Source of the DNA: Streptomyces sp. NBC_00513
GTDB taxonomy: Bacteria; Actinomycetota; Actinomycetes; Streptomycetales; Streptomycetaceae
Assembly: GCF_041431415.1 (NCBI RefSeq)
Contig: NZ_CP107845.1
Coordinates: 4,836,001-4,900,000 of the forward strand
Direction: 5' to 3'
Length of the DNA: 64,000 nucleotides
Every line of letters starts with the position of its first letter. Positions within the stretch are counted from its first letter, which is position 1. Of the stretch, positions 35,993 through 46,215 are shown piece by piece. Made by a program: the position numbers and the translations under genes. The notes beneath the pieces are model-generated. The model saw only the letters and a program-made list of their open reading frames with translations, was not told the DNA's origin and did no database searches.

Positions 35993-37255
35993 GTGAGGAC
36001 GGACAGCATGCGGAGGAAGAGGTCCCTGGTGGCCGTTTCCGCCGTGCTCGGTGGCGTATTGATGCTCTCGGCCTGCAACGGCGGCGGAGACGGCGACCCG
36101 AAGGCGGGCGGCACGGAGAGCGGCAAGTCGCAGGCGGACGTGGACGCCGCGGCGGCCAAGGACAGCTCCAAGGCCCGAATAGCCATCACGCCCAAGGACG
36201 GCGCCACCAACATCGGCCTGAACGACGCGACCAAGGTCGCCGTCAGTGACGGCACGCTCACCAAGGTCGAGCTGAAGAGCACGGAGGGCACGGTCGTCCC
36301 CGGCAAGATCGCGGGCGACGGCAAGAGCTGGAAGCCGGACGGTGCGCTCAAGCGCTCCACCAAGTACGCCCTGTCGGCGACCGCCAAGGACGAGGCCGGC
36401 AAGGAGGCGCACGAGAACGCGTCCTTCACCACCGTCTCCCCGGAGAACAGCTTCGTCGGCTCGTTCATCCCGGACGAGGGCCAGACCGTCGGCGTGGGCA
36501 TGCCGGTCTCGATCACCTTCAACAAGCCGATCAAGGACCAGAAGGCCGTCCAGGCGGCCATCAACGTCACCTCCAGCAGCGGCCAGGAAGTCGTCGGCCA
36601 CTGGTTCGGCTCGCAGCGACTGGACTTCCGCCCGGAGGAGTACTGGAAGGCGAACTCCACCGTCACGCTGAAGCTGGCGCTGGAGGGCGTGAAGGGGGCG
36701 CCCGGCGTCCAGGGCGTCCAGAACAAGACCGTCTCCTTCAAGGTCGGCCGCAGCCAGGTCGCCAAGGTCGACGCGAAGACCAAGCAGATGACGGTCACCC
36801 GGGACGGCGCGGTCCTCAAGACCATTCCGATCTCGGCGGGGTCCCCGGACAACCCGACGTACAACGGCAAGATGGTGATCTCCGAGAAGTTCAAGGAGAC
36901 CCGGATGGACGGCGCCACCGTCGGCTTCAAGGACGGCGACGGCAAGGGCGAGTACGACATCAAGGACGTCCCGCACGCGATGCGGCTGTCCACCTCGGGC
37001 ACCTTCATCCACGGCAACTACTGGGGCGCCGACTCGATCTTCGGCAAGGTCAACACCAGTCACGGCTGTGTCGGTCTCAACGACGCCCAGGGCGCCAACG
37101 ACCCGAACACCCCCGGCTCGTGGTTCTTCGACAACTCGCTGATCGGCGACGTGGTCGAGGTGGTCAACTCCCCGGACAAGACCATCAAGCCGGACAACGG
37201 CCTCAACGGCTGGAACATGAGCTGGGCGGAGTGGAAGGCGGGCGCGGCCTCCTGA
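35993..37255 (+). CDS. L,D-transpeptidase lipoprotein
   Basis: Cell-envelope enzyme of about 420 residues that makes 3-3 cross-links in peptidoglycan. The lipobox LMLSAC sits at about residue 26, then a linker. Two Ig-like domains (about 55-150 and 150-245; ARIAITPKDGATNIGLND, then DEGQTVGVGMPVSITFNKP) precede the YkuD domain. The catalytic site is intact: HGNYWG and SHGCVGLND, with Cys near 357. This domain order is typical of actinobacterial Ldts. GTG 35993 has GGAG 6 nt upstream; ATG 36008 is the alternative. Confidence 0.88.
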   Translation: MRTDSMRRKRSLVAVSAVLGGVLMLSACNGGGDGDPKAGGTESGKSQADVDAAAAKDSSKARIAITPKDGATNIGLNDATKVAVSDGTLTKVELKSTEGTVVPGKIAGDGKSWKPDGALKRSTKYALSATAKDEAGKEAHENASFTTVSPENSFVGSFIPDEGQTVGVGMPVSITFNKPIKDQKAVQAAINVTSSSGQEVVGHWFGSQRLDFRPEEYWKANSTVTLKLALEGVKGAPGVQGVQNKTVSFKVGRSQVAKVDAKTKQMTVTRDGAVLKTIPISAGSPDNPTYNGKMVISEKFKETRMDGATVGFKDGDGKGEYDIKDVPHAMRLSTSGTFIHGNYWGADSIFGKVNTSHGCVGLNDAQGANDPNTPGSWFFDNSLIGDVVEVVNSPDKTIKPDNGLNGWNMSWAEWKAGAAS

Positions 37256-37312
37256 CGCCGTGTACGACCCGAACTGACGCCGTGTACGAACTGAACTGAC
37301 GCGCGGACACCA

Positions 37313-37350
37313 CGGACGGCGGGAAACCCACACGGGTTTCCCGCCGTCCG
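37313..37350 (+). terminator. Terminator after L,D-transpeptidase
   Basis: Perfect 17-bp stem with arm core GGCGGGAAACCC (37313-37329) and its complement at 37334-37350, 4-nt loop. Just before it are two copies of TGACGCCGTGTACGA at 37253-37267 and 37275-37289. Confidence 0.85.
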
Positions 37351-37456
37351 TCGTCGTCCGGCGTCTCGGTCCCCTTCTCATCCGACTCCCGCCCGCGGGT
37401 GACGATGACGGAAAACCCCTGAGCGCGCGGCGGACGCCCCGGCTAGGGTCCCGCTC

Positions 37457-38410
37457 ATGACGATCCGACCCGTTGCCCCACCCCCCTCCGACGCCGCGGT
37501 GGACTCCTGGCTCGCGGTCCTGACCGCCGCCACGACCACCGACCTGCCGGGGCTGCCGGCGCCCTCCCGCGTGGAGGTGGCCGGCCGGCTCCGGGTGCCG
37601 CCGGCCCGGGGCCGGAACGCGTTCTGGACGACGGACGACGGGGCCGGCGTCGCGGGCCTGCTCCTGTTCACCGACGAGGGCAACACGCACACCGCGTTCC
37701 TGGACGTGCTGACGGTGCGCCCCGAGGCGCGCCGGCGGGGCGTGGGCACGGCCCTGTGGGAGCGGGTCCGGGCCGAGCTCCTCGCGCGCGACCGCACCTC
37801 GGTCTCCGCGCTCGTCGACCTCGAAGGCCCGGGCCGGGCGTTCGCCGAGTCCCTCGGCTTCGAGAACGTGCTGCGGATGGCCTGGTACGTCCAGGACGTG
37901 GCGACACCCGCCGCGATACCGGCCACCCCCGGCTACGAGCTGCTGTGCTGGCCCGGGATCGTCCCCGACGCGTGGGCGCCGGCGCTGGCCGTGGCCCACG
38001 GCGCGATGGAGGACGCGCCGAGCGGGGACATGGACGAGCAGACGATGACGTGGACGGCCGAGCGGGTACGGGCCGCACAGCGGCTGGTCCTGGAGCGGGG
38101 CGGCGACCTGACCACGGTCGCGGCGGTGACCCCCGCCGGGGAGGTGGCCGCGTACACGGTGCTCGTCCGGACGGACCCGACGGGGCCGCGCGCCCTCCAG
38201 TACGACACGGTGGTCGTCTCCGCCCACCGGGGCCACGGCCTCGGCCGCGCCGTCAAGCTCCGCATGCTCGCGGACATGGCCGCGTGCCACCCGGACCTGC
38301 GACAGATCGGCACGACCGTGGCGGACGAGAACGGCCCCATGCGGGCGGTCAACGAGTCCCTGGGCTACCGGTGGGAACGCGGCGTGGGAATCTTCCAACG
38401 CACACTGTGA
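37457..38410 (+). CDS. Tandem GNAT acetyltransferase
   Basis: A 317-residue protein with two GNAT-like halves. In the first, RPEARRRGVGTALWERV carries the acetyl-CoA loop (R/QxxGxG/A). In the second, AHRGHGLGRAVKLRML repeats the motif, followed by TTVADENGPMRAVNESLGY, the usual GNAT C-terminal N-x-x-x-x-x-LG-Y pattern. Substrate unknown. Single gene, flanked by the LDT terminator and a convergent regulator. Confidence 0.85.
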   Translation: MTIRPVAPPPSDAAVDSWLAVLTAATTTDLPGLPAPSRVEVAGRLRVPPARGRNAFWTTDDGAGVAGLLLFTDEGNTHTAFLDVLTVRPEARRRGVGTALWERVRAELLARDRTSVSALVDLEGPGRAFAESLGFENVLRMAWYVQDVATPAAIPATPGYELLCWPGIVPDAWAPALAVAHGAMEDAPSGDMDEQTMTWTAERVRAAQRLVLERGGDLTTVAAVTPAGEVAAYTVLVRTDPTGPRALQYDTVVVSAHRGHGLGRAVKLRMLADMAACHPDLRQIGTTVADENGPMRAVNESLGYRWERGVGIFQRTL

Positions 38411-38477
38411 CCCGGGGCCGGGGCGCGGCGCGGACCGTGACCCGCGGCGGGCGCCCGCGGGGCCGGCCGGACGCACC

Positions 38478-39356
38478 TCAGTTCTGCGACGGGGCGTCCA
38501 CGGGGGAGTGGGTCGGCGCCGCCCAGGACGACAGCAGGCGCAGGGCGTCCGCCGACGGGGAACCCGGGGTGGCGTGGAAGGTGACCAGCGACTGTTCCGG
38601 GTCGTCCCGCAGGGTCAGCGTCTCGAAGTGCAGGTCCATCTCACCCACCACCGGGTGCCGCAGCCGCTTCACTCCGTGCGTCTTGTCCGCGACCGTGTGC
38701 GCCGCCCACAACCGGCGGAACTCCTCGTTCTTCACCGACAGCTCCCCGACCAGCGCCGACAACTGCTCGTCCTCCGGGTGCTGGCCCGCGTACATCCTCA
38801 GATTGCTGACCACCTCGCAGGCCCGGCACTCCCAGTCCGCGTACAGCTCCGCCGTCGCGCCGTCCAGGAACACCAGCCGCACCAGGTTCCGTTCACCGAC
38901 CGGCAGCGCCCCGAAGTCCCCGAAGACCGCCACGGCCAGCCGGTTCCAGCCGATGACGTCCTGCCGCCGCCCCACCAGGTAGGCCGGTACGCCCTCCATC
39001 GCGTCCAGCAGCGTCCGCAGCTCCGGCCGGACCTGCTGGGGCCGCCGGGACTGGCGCCGCTTGAGGGTCCGCGGGCTCGCCAGGTGGGTCAGGTGCGCCG
39101 ACTCCGTGTCGTCCAACCGCAGGGCCCGCGCGATGGCGTCCAGCACCTCCGCCGACACGTTCTGTCCGTGTCCCTGCTCCAGCCGCGTGTAGTACGCCAC
39201 CGACACCCCGGCCAGCTGCGCCAGCTCCTCGCGGCGCAGGCCGGGCACCCGGCGGTGGCGGCCGTAGTCGGGCAGCCCCACGTCCCCGGGGCGCAGCCGG
39301 GCCCGCCGGCTCCGCAGGAACTCGCCCAGTTCGGCTCGCTGATCAAGCTGGTCCAT
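38478..39356 (-). CDS. XRE-family regulator with MmyB-like sensor
   Basis: A 292-residue regulator. The N-terminal helix-turn-helix (about 8-70) reads [35 protein letters not shown]. The rest (about 90-285) is the MmyB-like ligand-binding domain found in actinobacterial XRE proteins, with [15 protein letters not shown] and [20 protein letters not shown] segments near the end. Divergent from the alcohol dehydrogenase gene, with about 150 bp between starts, so it likely controls that enzyme. Such pairs are frequent in Streptomyces. Confidence 0.85.
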   Translation of the reverse strand: MDQLDQRAELGEFLRSRRARLRPGDVGLPDYGRHRRVPGLRREELAQLAGVSVAYYTRLEQGHGQNVSAEVLDAIARALRLDDTESAHLTHLASPRTLKRRQSRRPQQVRPELRTLLDAMEGVPAYLVGRRQDVIGWNRLAVAVFGDFGALPVGERNLVRLVFLDGATAELYADWECRACEVVSNLRMYAGQHPEDEQLSALVGELSVKNEEFRRLWAAHTVADKTHGVKRLRHPVVGEMDLHFETLTLRDDPEQSLVTFHATPGSPSADALRLLSSWAAPTHSPVDAPSQN

Positions 39357-39505
39357 ACAGTCAGTATGTCCGGGTCGCGAACCGTGTGCCTGACCCCGCC
39401 AGTGGTAGGTCCACGGGACGTAGGCACAACAGGGGACTGGGTGACCCGAGGGAATGGGGGCATCGTGGAGATACCGCTGGAAATCCCCGTCCGAGGAGCT
39501 TCACC

Positions 39506-40552
39506 ATGTCCGTCACCCAGGTCGCCGCCTACGCCGCTCCCGCCGCGAAGGCACCGCTGGAGCGCACGACGATCCCGCGCCGCCCGGTCGGCGAACACGA
39601 CGTCCTCATCGACATCAAGTTCGCCGGCATCTGCCACTCCGACATCCACCAGGCCACCGACGGCTGGGGCGAGGGCATCTTCCCCATGGTCCCCGGCCAC
39701 GAGATAGCCGGCGTGGTCACCGAGGTCGGCGCCGGCGTCACGAAGTTCGCGGTCGGCGACCGGGTCGGCGTCGGCTGCTTCGTCGACTCCTGCCGCGAGT
39801 GCGAGCAGTGCCTGGCCGGCTTCGAGCAGTACTGCCTCAAGGGCATGACCGGCACGTACAACGCCATCGACAAGAACGGCGAGCCCACCTACGGCGGCTA
39901 CTCCACCCACATCGTCGTCGACGAGAACTACACCGTCCGCATCCCCGAGGGCATCGACCTCGACGTCGCCGCCCCGCTGCTGTGCGCCGGCATCACCCTG
40001 TACTCCCCGCTCAAGCACTGGAACGCGGGCCCCGGCAAGAAGGTCGCCATCGTCGGCCTCGGCGGCCTCGGCCACATGGGCGTCAAGATCGCCTCCGCGC
40101 TCGGCGCGGACGTCACCGTCCTGTCGCAGAGCCTGCGCAAGAAGGACGACGGCCTGCGGCTGGGTGCCTCGGAGTACCACGCCACCAGCGACGAGACCAC
40201 CTTCGAGAAGCTGGCCGGCACCTTCGACCTGATCGTCTCCACCGTCTCCGCGCCGCTTCCCCTCGACACGTACCTGCGGCTGCTCAAGGTCGACGGCGCG
40301 TTCGTGAACGTCGGCGCCCCGGAGGACCCGGTCTCCCTGAACCTGTTCTCCGTCATCGCCGGGCGCAAGACCCTCGCGGGATCCTCCATCGGCGGGATCG
40401 CCGAAACCCAGGAGATGCTGGACTTCTGCGCCGAGCACGGCCTGGGCGCCGAGATCGAGCTGATCGGCGCCGACCGGATCAACGAGGCCTACGACCGGGT
40501 CCAGGCGAGCGACGTCCGCTACCGCTTCGTCATCGACACCGCGACCATCTGA
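39506..40552 (+). CDS. Zinc-dependent alcohol dehydrogenase
   Basis: NAD(P)-dependent medium-chain dehydrogenase of 348 residues. Catalytic zinc region [17 protein letters not shown] with GHEIAGVV (Cys and His ligands); the structural zinc loop has four Cys in [15 protein letters not shown]; the cofactor fold is [13 protein letters not shown]. The CAD/YahK-type signature CHSDIH suggests activity on aldehydes or alcohols of medium size. ATG 39506 has GAGGAG upstream. The divergent XRE regulator probably governs it. Confidence 0.9.
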   Translation: MSVTQVAAYAAPAAKAPLERTTIPRRPVGEHDVLIDIKFAGICHSDIHQATDGWGEGIFPMVPGHEIAGVVTEVGAGVTKFAVGDRVGVGCFVDSCRECEQCLAGFEQYCLKGMTGTYNAIDKNGEPTYGGYSTHIVVDENYTVRIPEGIDLDVAAPLLCAGITLYSPLKHWNAGPGKKVAIVGLGGLGHMGVKIASALGADVTVLSQSLRKKDDGLRLGASEYHATSDETTFEKLAGTFDLIVSTVSAPLPLDTYLRLLKVDGAFVNVGAPEDPVSLNLFSVIAGRKTLAGSSIGGIAETQEMLDFCAEHGLGAEIELIGADRINEAYDRVQASDVRYRFVIDTATI

Positions 40553-40816
40553 CCCGCCCGCTCGGCGTCATCCGACCGCTCGGCGCGCATCCGGCCGCCC
40601 GGTGGCATCCCGCTGCTCCGCGCCGTCCGAGTGCCCCGCCCGCCCTGCCCGACCCGCCCGACCCGCCTGCCCCGCCGCAGGCGGGTCGGCCCGTTCCAGC
40701 GCCGCCGGGCCGCCCCGGCGGGCGTCGTCACACGCTTTTCACGCCCCGTGCATGGTCTTGCCGGCGCGCCCTGCGGACGATCGCCTCACCAGCCTTCCGT
40801 CCCACAGGAGTTCGCG
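40553..40816. other. Intergenic region with terminator hairpin
   Basis: A 264-bp gap. It holds a 13-bp stem (CCGACCCGCCTGC, 40658-40670, with GCAGGCGGGTCGG, 40677-40689), a likely terminator for the dehydrogenase gene, and then the sulfatase promoter region. No gene seen. Confidence 0.6.
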
Positions 40817-42982
40817 ATGCCCAGCCGCCGTCACTTCCTCGCCGGATCCGCGGCCGCCGTGGGCCTCGCCGCCCTGCCCCGGGCCGCGGAGGCCGCACCC
40901 GCACCGGCGGCCGAGGACACCGCGCCGCCCCACCTGGTGGTGATCCTGGCCGACGACCTCGGATACGGGGACCTCGGCGCGTACGGCCAGAAGCTGATCA
41001 CCACCCCGCGCATCGACCGGCTCGCCGCCGAGGGGCTGCGGTTCACCGACGCCTACGCCGCGGCCGCCGTCTGCGCCCCGTCCCGGGCCGCCCTGCTCAC
41101 CGGCCTGCACACCGGGCACGCCGCCGTCCGCGCCAACCCCGACAGCGGCGGCCAGGGCGCCCTCGGCGCCGGGGACACCACCTTCGCGGAGGTGCTCCGG
41201 GCGCGCGGCTACCGCACGGGCCTGTTCGGCAAGTGGGGCTTCGGACCGGAGGTCGGGGACCAGCCGAGCCACCCCGGCGCCCGGGGCTTCGAGGAGTTCC
41301 ACGGGTACATCGACCACGGCCACGCCCACCAGTACCGCCCCTCCTACCTGTGGCGCAACGGTGCCAAGGAACCCCTGCCGGCCGGCACCTACGCGCCCAC
41401 CGTCATCGCCGAGAGCGCCCTCGGCTTCATCGACGCGCACGCCGCCGGCCCCGACCCCTTCCTGCTGTTCCTGACCCCGAACCTGCCGCACGCCCCCAGC
41501 GAGGTCCCCGACGTGGGCGCGTACGCCGCCCGGACCTGGACCCAGGAGAACAAGGCGCACGCCGCCCAGATCAGCCTGCTCGACGCCCAGGTCGGCGCGG
41601 TCGTCGACCGGCTCACGGCGCACGGCATCGCCGACCGGACGGTGGTCCTGGTCGCCTCCGACAACGGCCCGCACGAGGAGGGCGGGGTGAACCCCGACCT
41701 CTTCGACGCCAACGGCCCGCTGCGCGGCTACAAGCGCAACCTGTACGAGGGCGGCGTACGCGTCCCGCTGATCGCCTGGAGCCCCGGCCGGATCGCCCCC
41801 GGCACCCTCAGCGACCGCCCCACCCCGCTGTACGACCTGCTGCCCACCCTCGCCGACCTGGCGGGCGCCCCGGCCCCCGCCGACATCGACGGGCTCTCGG
41901 CCGCCCCCGTGCTCACCGGGGCGCCCGCGACGGCCCCGCTCCACGACCACCTGTACTGGTACCGGGACGAGCAGGGCGTCACCGCCCGGGCCAACAGCCA
42001 GGACGGCGGCCGGGCCAAGAAGGTCGCGGAGGCGATCCGCAAGGACCGCTGGAAGGGGGTCCGGTTCGCCCCCGCGCGGGACCGGACCGTGCCCGACGCG
42101 CAGTGGCGGTTCGAGCTGTACGACCTGGCCGCCGACCTCGGCGAACAGCGCGACGTGGCCGCGGCGAACCCGGCCGTCGTCGCCTCCCTGACGGCCCTGC
42201 TGCGGTCGTCCTGGTCGGACGCCTACCCGCGCCGCCCCTGGGGCCTCACGGTGGCCTCGGACGGGGTCACGGCCACCACCACCCTGTCCAACGGAACCTC
42301 CCGCGCCTGGCCGCAGGCCCGGGTCGGCCTCACGGTCCCGGCGGGCTGGACGGCCACCCCGACCGGCCCGGTCACGGCGGCCTCCCTGGCCCCGGGCGCG
42401 CGCCTGACGACCACCTGGAAGATCACCGCGCCGGGCTCCGGATCCGGTCCGGCCGTCCTGACGGCCCGGGCCGACACGGGCGCGTTCCGCTTCACCGCGG
42501 CGCACCCCTTCACACCGCTCCCCGCGCCGCCCACCCGGGACGGTCACCTCAGCGACCTCCCGTGGGTGTCGGCGACCAACGGCTGGGGCCCCGTGGAGAT
42601 CGACCGCTCCAACGGCCGCAAGGAGGGCGGCGACGGCACCCCGATCGCCTTCGGCGGCGTCACGTACGCCAAGGGCCTCGGCGTGCACGCCCCGTCGGAG
42701 GTGGTCTACCACCTGGGTGGCCGCGCGGCCCGCTTCACCGCCCTCGTCGGCATCGACGACTTCTCGACGAGGCAGTCGGCGGCCGGCGCCACCCGCGCCG
42801 TGGTCCGCGGCGACGGCCGCACCCTCCTGACCACCCCGACGCTCACGGGCGCCTCGGGCCCCACGGCCATCGACCTCGACGTCACCGGCGTCCGCCTCCT
42901 CCACCTCGTGGTGCAGGACGCCAACTCCAACTCCGCCTTCGACCACACCTCCTGGGCCCGCCCCCACATCACCCTGGCATGA
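40817..42982 (+). CDS. Secreted sulfatase with C-terminal NPCBM-like domain
   Basis: Exported sulfatase of 721 residues. A twin-arginine signal SRRHFLAGSAAAVGLA ends near AAEAAP. The sulfatase domain (about 35-460) has LADDLGYGDLG (metal), CAPSRAALLTG (formylglycine site, Cys near 86), GLFGKWGFGPE and VASDNGPHEEGG (metal Asp). The C-terminal part has an NEW3-like region (about 475-570) and a carbohydrate-binding NPCBM-type module (VSATNGWGPVEIDRSNG to IDDF). The substrate, probably a sulfated glycan, is undefined. A formylglycine-generating enzyme is not encoded nearby. Confidence 0.88.
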   Translation: MPSRRHFLAGSAAAVGLAALPRAAEAAPAPAAEDTAPPHLVVILADDLGYGDLGAYGQKLITTPRIDRLAAEGLRFTDAYAAAAVCAPSRAALLTGLHTGHAAVRANPDSGGQGALGAGDTTFAEVLRARGYRTGLFGKWGFGPEVGDQPSHPGARGFEEFHGYIDHGHAHQYRPSYLWRNGAKEPLPAGTYAPTVIAESALGFIDAHAAGPDPFLLFLTPNLPHAPSEVPDVGAYAARTWTQENKAHAAQISLLDAQVGAVVDRLTAHGIADRTVVLVASDNGPHEEGGVNPDLFDANGPLRGYKRNLYEGGVRVPLIAWSPGRIAPGTLSDRPTPLYDLLPTLADLAGAPAPADIDGLSAAPVLTGAPATAPLHDHLYWYRDEQGVTARANSQDGGRAKKVAEAIRKDRWKGVRFAPARDRTVPDAQWRFELYDLAADLGEQRDVAAANPAVVASLTALLRSSWSDAYPRRPWGLTVASDGVTATTTLSNGTSRAWPQARVGLTVPAGWTATPTGPVTAASLAPGARLTTTWKITAPGSGSGPAVLTARADTGAFRFTAAHPFTPLPAPPTRDGHLSDLPWVSATNGWGPVEIDRSNGRKEGGDGTPIAFGGVTYAKGLGVHAPSEVVYHLGGRAARFTALVGIDDFSTRQSAAGATRAVVRGDGRTLLTTPTLTGASGPTAIDLDVTGVRLLHLVVQDANSNSAFDHTSWARPHITLA

Positions 42983-42984
42983 CG

Positions 42985-43028
42985 AGGCCCCGGCCGCCCG
43001 CCGCGGGTGCGGCGGCCGACCGGGGCGT
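42985..43028. terminator. Convergent GC-rich hairpin
   Basis: GGCCCCGGCCGCCCGCCGC with GCGGCGGCCGACCGGGGC (one-base bulge) at about 42986-43026, between the sulfatase and msrA genes. Confidence 0.5.
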
Positions 43029-43042
43029 GCGCGCGGGACGGC

Positions 43043-43717
43043 TCAGGCGCCGGCCGCCGGGGCCTGGGCCACGCCGATCGGGCAGCTGACGCCCGTGCCG
43101 CCGATGCCGCAGTACCCGCCGGGGTTCTTGTCCAAATATTGCTGGTGGTAGGCCTCGGCCGGCCAGAACGGGCGCTCCGACGCCGGGAGGACGGCGGTGG
43201 TGATGTCGCCGTGGCCCGCTGCCGTCAGGACCCGCTGGTAGGCCTCGCGGGAGGACTCGGCCTCCGCCTGGTGGGCGGGGGAGTGGGTGTAGATCGCCGA
43301 GCGGTACTGGGTGCCGACGTCATTGCCCTGGCGGAAGCCCTGCGTGGGGTCGTGGGACTCCCAGAACAGCTTCAGCAGGGTCGCGTACGAGACGAGCGCC
43401 GGGTCGAAGACCACCCGCACGACCTCGGTGTGGCCGGTCTGCCCCGAGCAGGCCTCCTCGTACGTCGGGTTCTCCGTGAACCCGCCCTGGTAGCCGACGA
43501 GGGTCGTCCACACCCCGGGGGTCTGCCAGAACTTGCGCTCCGCGCCCCAGAAACAGCCCAGGCCGAAGTCCGCCACCGCCAGGTGCGGGGGGTAGGGGCC
43601 CGCCAGCGGGTTGCCGAGCACGGTGTGCGCGGACGGCAGCGAGAAGAGCGGTTCCGAGCGGCCCCGCAGGGCCTCTTCGCGGGTCGGGAGCTCGGGCGTG
43701 CGGCGGTACGAGAACAT
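43043..43717 (-). CDS. msrA: Peptide methionine sulfoxide reductase MsrA
   Basis: Repairs methionine-S-sulfoxide in proteins; 224 residues. The active-site motif [10 protein letters not shown] (Cys near 56) is preceded by a ~45-residue extension with [13 protein letters not shown], a form typical of longer MsrA proteins. [22 protein letters not shown] and QYRSAIY are all present, and resolving cysteines appear in [12 protein letters not shown] near the C-terminus. AAGGAGG precedes ATG 43717. A SigR-type promoter lies 27-53 bp upstream. Thioredoxin would recycle it. Confidence 0.93.
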   Translation of the reverse strand: MFSYRRTPELPTREEALRGRSEPLFSLPSAHTVLGNPLAGPYPPHLAVADFGLGCFWGAERKFWQTPGVWTTLVGYQGGFTENPTYEEACSGQTGHTEVVRVVFDPALVSYATLLKLFWESHDPTQGFRQGNDVGTQYRSAIYTHSPAHQAEAESSREAYQRVLTAAGHGDITTAVLPASERPFWPAEAYHQQYLDKNPGGYCGIGGTGVSCPIGVAQAPAAGA

Positions 43718-43743
43718 GGGTCGCCTCCTTGGTAGTGGGAACA

Positions 43744-43770
43744 ACGGACGAGGGCGGCCCGGGATTCCCG
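43744..43770 (-). promoter_or_regulatory. SigR-type promoter of msrA
   Basis: On the minus strand, GGGAAT (43770-43765), 18 bases, GTT (43746-43744): an exact match to the SigR consensus GGAAT-N18-GTT. It ends 27 bp before the msrA start, appropriate for a transcription start just upstream of the ribosome binding site. Confidence 0.8.
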
Positions 43771-43811
43771 AACCGCCCCGCGGTCGCCCCTCGCGTGCCC
43801 GCCGCCCCGCG

Positions 43812-44918
43812 TCAGTGCGGCAGCGTCGCCGGCGAACCGCCGTTGGCCTCGTAGCCCGCCACCGCCAGCGCCCGGTACACCGCGTAGGCCGCCGCCGGGT
43901 CCGGCGAGGCCGACCAGGGCAGCGCGCCGACGTACCCGTCCACGTGCCGCACCTGCTCCATCGCCTCCGCCCAGCGCTCCATGCTCACCAGGAACATCAG
44001 CAGCAGGTGCCGTACGTGGGCGAGCATCGGGTCGTCCGCGCGGGCCGTGCGGACCGCGTACAGCGCGCCCTCCACGGCCCGGGTGACGACCGCGCTCTGC
44101 CAGAACGTCGACACGAAGTTCACCTCGGGCAGGTGCTCGTACACCGCGAACAGCGGCAGGGCCGCCAGCAGCGAACCCTGCGGGGCGCGGGCCGCCGCCG
44201 CGTGCGTGAACGCGTCGGCCTTCTCCCGCGAGCCGTGCCACTTCTCGCACCAGTAGTTCAGGGCGGCCAGGTGCGCGCCCATGTGCTGCGGGGCCCGGTC
44301 GATGACCTTCGCCCACAGTGCGTCGTACTCCGCCTCGGAGTAGCCCAGCGCCCGGCCGATCGCCAGCTCCGTGATGTACGGGACCGGGTCCCCCGGCGCG
44401 AGCAGGGCCGCCCGCCGGCAGGCCTCCAGGGCCTCCTCCAGGATGATCCGGTGGTCCTCGGAGCCGACGCCGCCCGAGTGCCGCCAGGCCTGCTGCACCA
44501 GCAGCTCGGCGTGGACCTGCGCGCCGCCCGCGTCCTTCGGCGCCTCCAGCCGCCACGCCTTCAGCCACTGCGCGCCCTCCCCGGGCCGGCGCACCAGGTC
44601 CAGCGCCGCCGCACCGCCGAAGGCCTGGACGCGCTGCCAGCGCTGCTCGCCCTCCGTCGGGGTCCCGGCGAGCAGTTGCGAGGCGGCCTGCCACTGGCCG
44701 GTGCGCTCGACGTTGTCGAGGGCGTCCATCAGGTCCTGGTCGGGCCCGGGAACGCGGATGTCCAGCTCCTCTTCCCGGTCGAACCCGTAGTTCGCGGGGT
44801 CGGCGGCGTCCGGGCTGCCGGGCGCGACCAGCCGGGCACCGCCCCGCCGGCGCCGGATGTAGGGGGCGGCGATGGCCACGAGCAGGCCCATCGCGAAGAG
44901 GAACCACAGAATCTCCAT
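43812..44918 (-). CDS. Membrane-anchored hypothetical protein
   Basis: A 368-residue protein. An N-terminal helix ([20 protein letters not shown]) is followed by an Arg stretch (RRRRGG), then an acidic linker and a cytoplasmic helical domain rich in Ala/Leu/Trp that may be tetratricopeptide-like (repeating segments of about 35 residues). The anchor is N-in/C-out or the reverse; the positive patch after the helix favours a cytoplasmic C-terminus. No enzymatic motif. Function unknown. Upstream of msrA on the same strand, separated by the SigR promoter. Confidence 0.7.
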   Translation of the reverse strand: MEILWFLFAMGLLVAIAAPYIRRRRGGARLVAPGSPDAADPANYGFDREEELDIRVPGPDQDLMDALDNVERTGQWQAASQLLAGTPTEGEQRWQRVQAFGGAAALDLVRRPGEGAQWLKAWRLEAPKDAGGAQVHAELLVQQAWRHSGGVGSEDHRIILEEALEACRRAALLAPGDPVPYITELAIGRALGYSEAEYDALWAKVIDRAPQHMGAHLAALNYWCEKWHGSREKADAFTHAAAARAPQGSLLAALPLFAVYEHLPEVNFVSTFWQSAVVTRAVEGALYAVRTARADDPMLAHVRHLLLMFLVSMERWAEAMEQVRHVDGYVGALPWSASPDPAAAYAVYRALAVAGYEANGGSPATLPH

Positions 44919-45027
44919 GCCTCCAAGCGAACCAGACGCACCCGGGCCAAGGCCAATGCCTCACTGGCCAGGTCCGATGGTCGGGGCACGAGAGGAACCA
45001 CCGCCGTACGGGGCATAGCATCTGCCC

Positions 45028-46182
45028 ATGAGCGACAGCCACGAGCACCAGAGCTTCGAGACCCGCGCGATCCACGCGGGCAATACGGCGGACCCGCGGA
45101 CCGGCGCGGTCGTGCCCCCGATCTACCAGGTGTCCACGTACAAGCAGGACGGCGTCGGCGGACTGCGCGAGGGCTACGAGTACAGCCGCAGCGGCAACCC
45201 GACGCGCACCGCCCTGGAGGAGAACCTCGCGGCGCTGGAGGGCGGCCGACGCGGTCTCGCCTTCGCGTCCGGGCTCGCCGCCGAGGACTGCCTGCTGCGC
45301 ACGCTGCTCTCCCCGGGCGACCACGTGGTCATCCCGAACGACGCCTACGGCGGCACGTTCCGCCTCTTCGCCAAGGTCGTCTCCCGCTGGGGCGTGGAGT
45401 GGTCGGTGGCCGACACCTCCGACGCGGACTCCGTGCGGGCGGCCCTGACGCCGAAGACCAAGCTGATCTGGGTCGAGACCCCCTCCAACCCGCTGCTCGG
45501 CATCACGGACATCGCCGTGGTCGCCGACATCGCGCGGTCCGCGGGCGCCAAGCTGGTCGTGGACAACACCTTCGCGTCCCCGTACCTCCAGCAGCCCCTG
45601 GCGCTCGGCGCCGACGTGGTCGTGCACTCGCTGACCAAGTACATGGGCGGTCACTCCGACGTCGTCGGCGGCGCGCTCGTCGCGGCGGACGAGGCGCTCG
45701 GCGAGGAGCTGGCCTACCACCAGAACGCCATGGGCGCGGTGGCCGGTCCCTTCGACTCGTGGGTCGTGCTGCGCGGCATCAAGACCCTGGCCGTCCGCAT
45801 GGACCGGCACGCGGAGAACGCGGCGAAGATCGTCGAGGTGCTGGCGCGCCACCCGAAGGTCACCAAGGTCCTCTACCCGGGCCTGCCCGAGCACCCGGGC
45901 CACGAGGTCGCCGCCAAGCAGATGCGCAACTTCGGCGGCATGATCTCCTTCCAGGTCGCCGGTGGCGAGGAGGAGGCCGTCGCGGTCTGCGGCCGTACGA
46001 AGATCTTCACCCTGGCCGAGTCCCTCGGCGGCGTCGAGTCCCTCATCGAGCACCCGGGCCGGATGACCCACGCCTCGGTGGCCGGCTCGGCCCTGGAGGT
46101 CCCGGCGGACCTGATCCGCCTCTCGGTCGGCATCGAGAACGCCGACGACCTCATCGCGGACCTCACCCGCGCGCTGGGCTAG
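45028..46182 (+). CDS. metB: Cystathionine gamma-synthase (trans-sulfuration enzyme)
   Basis: PLP enzyme of 384 residues, joining O-acyl-homoserine with cysteine (or the reverse lyase) in methionine metabolism. PLP Lys in HSLTKYMGGHSDVVGG; ligand residues in YEYSRSGNPTR, ASGLAAEDCLL and VDNTFASPYLQQPL. Near the end is ESLGGVESLIEHPGRMTH, the usual Ser/Glu/His of the Cys/Met PLP family. Synthase against lyase cannot be settled from sequence. ATG 45028 has no strong ribosome binding site. No other met gene lies nearby. Confidence 0.88.
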   Translation: MSDSHEHQSFETRAIHAGNTADPRTGAVVPPIYQVSTYKQDGVGGLREGYEYSRSGNPTRTALEENLAALEGGRRGLAFASGLAAEDCLLRTLLSPGDHVVIPNDAYGGTFRLFAKVVSRWGVEWSVADTSDADSVRAALTPKTKLIWVETPSNPLLGITDIAVVADIARSAGAKLVVDNTFASPYLQQPLALGADVVVHSLTKYMGGHSDVVGGALVAADEALGEELAYHQNAMGAVAGPFDSWVVLRGIKTLAVRMDRHAENAAKIVEVLARHPKVTKVLYPGLPEHPGHEVAAKQMRNFGGMISFQVAGGEEEAVAVCGRTKIFTLAESLGGVESLIEHPGRMTHASVAGSALEVPADLIRLSVGIENADDLIADLTRALG

Positions 46183-46215
46183 GTCCCCTCTTCGCCGGAT
46201 GCCGCCGGGCGGTCG

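Noticed and set aside
35672..38476. A 934-codon minus-strand frame opposite the L,D-transpeptidase and GNAT genes
   Set aside because: Covers three well-supported genes in antisense, and its composition is non-coding.
39454..43089. A 1211-codon open frame on the plus strand spanning the alcohol dehydrogenase and sulfatase genes
   Set aside because: It is a second reading frame of those two genes, Arg/Pro/Gly-rich and without domains; high GC suppresses stops.
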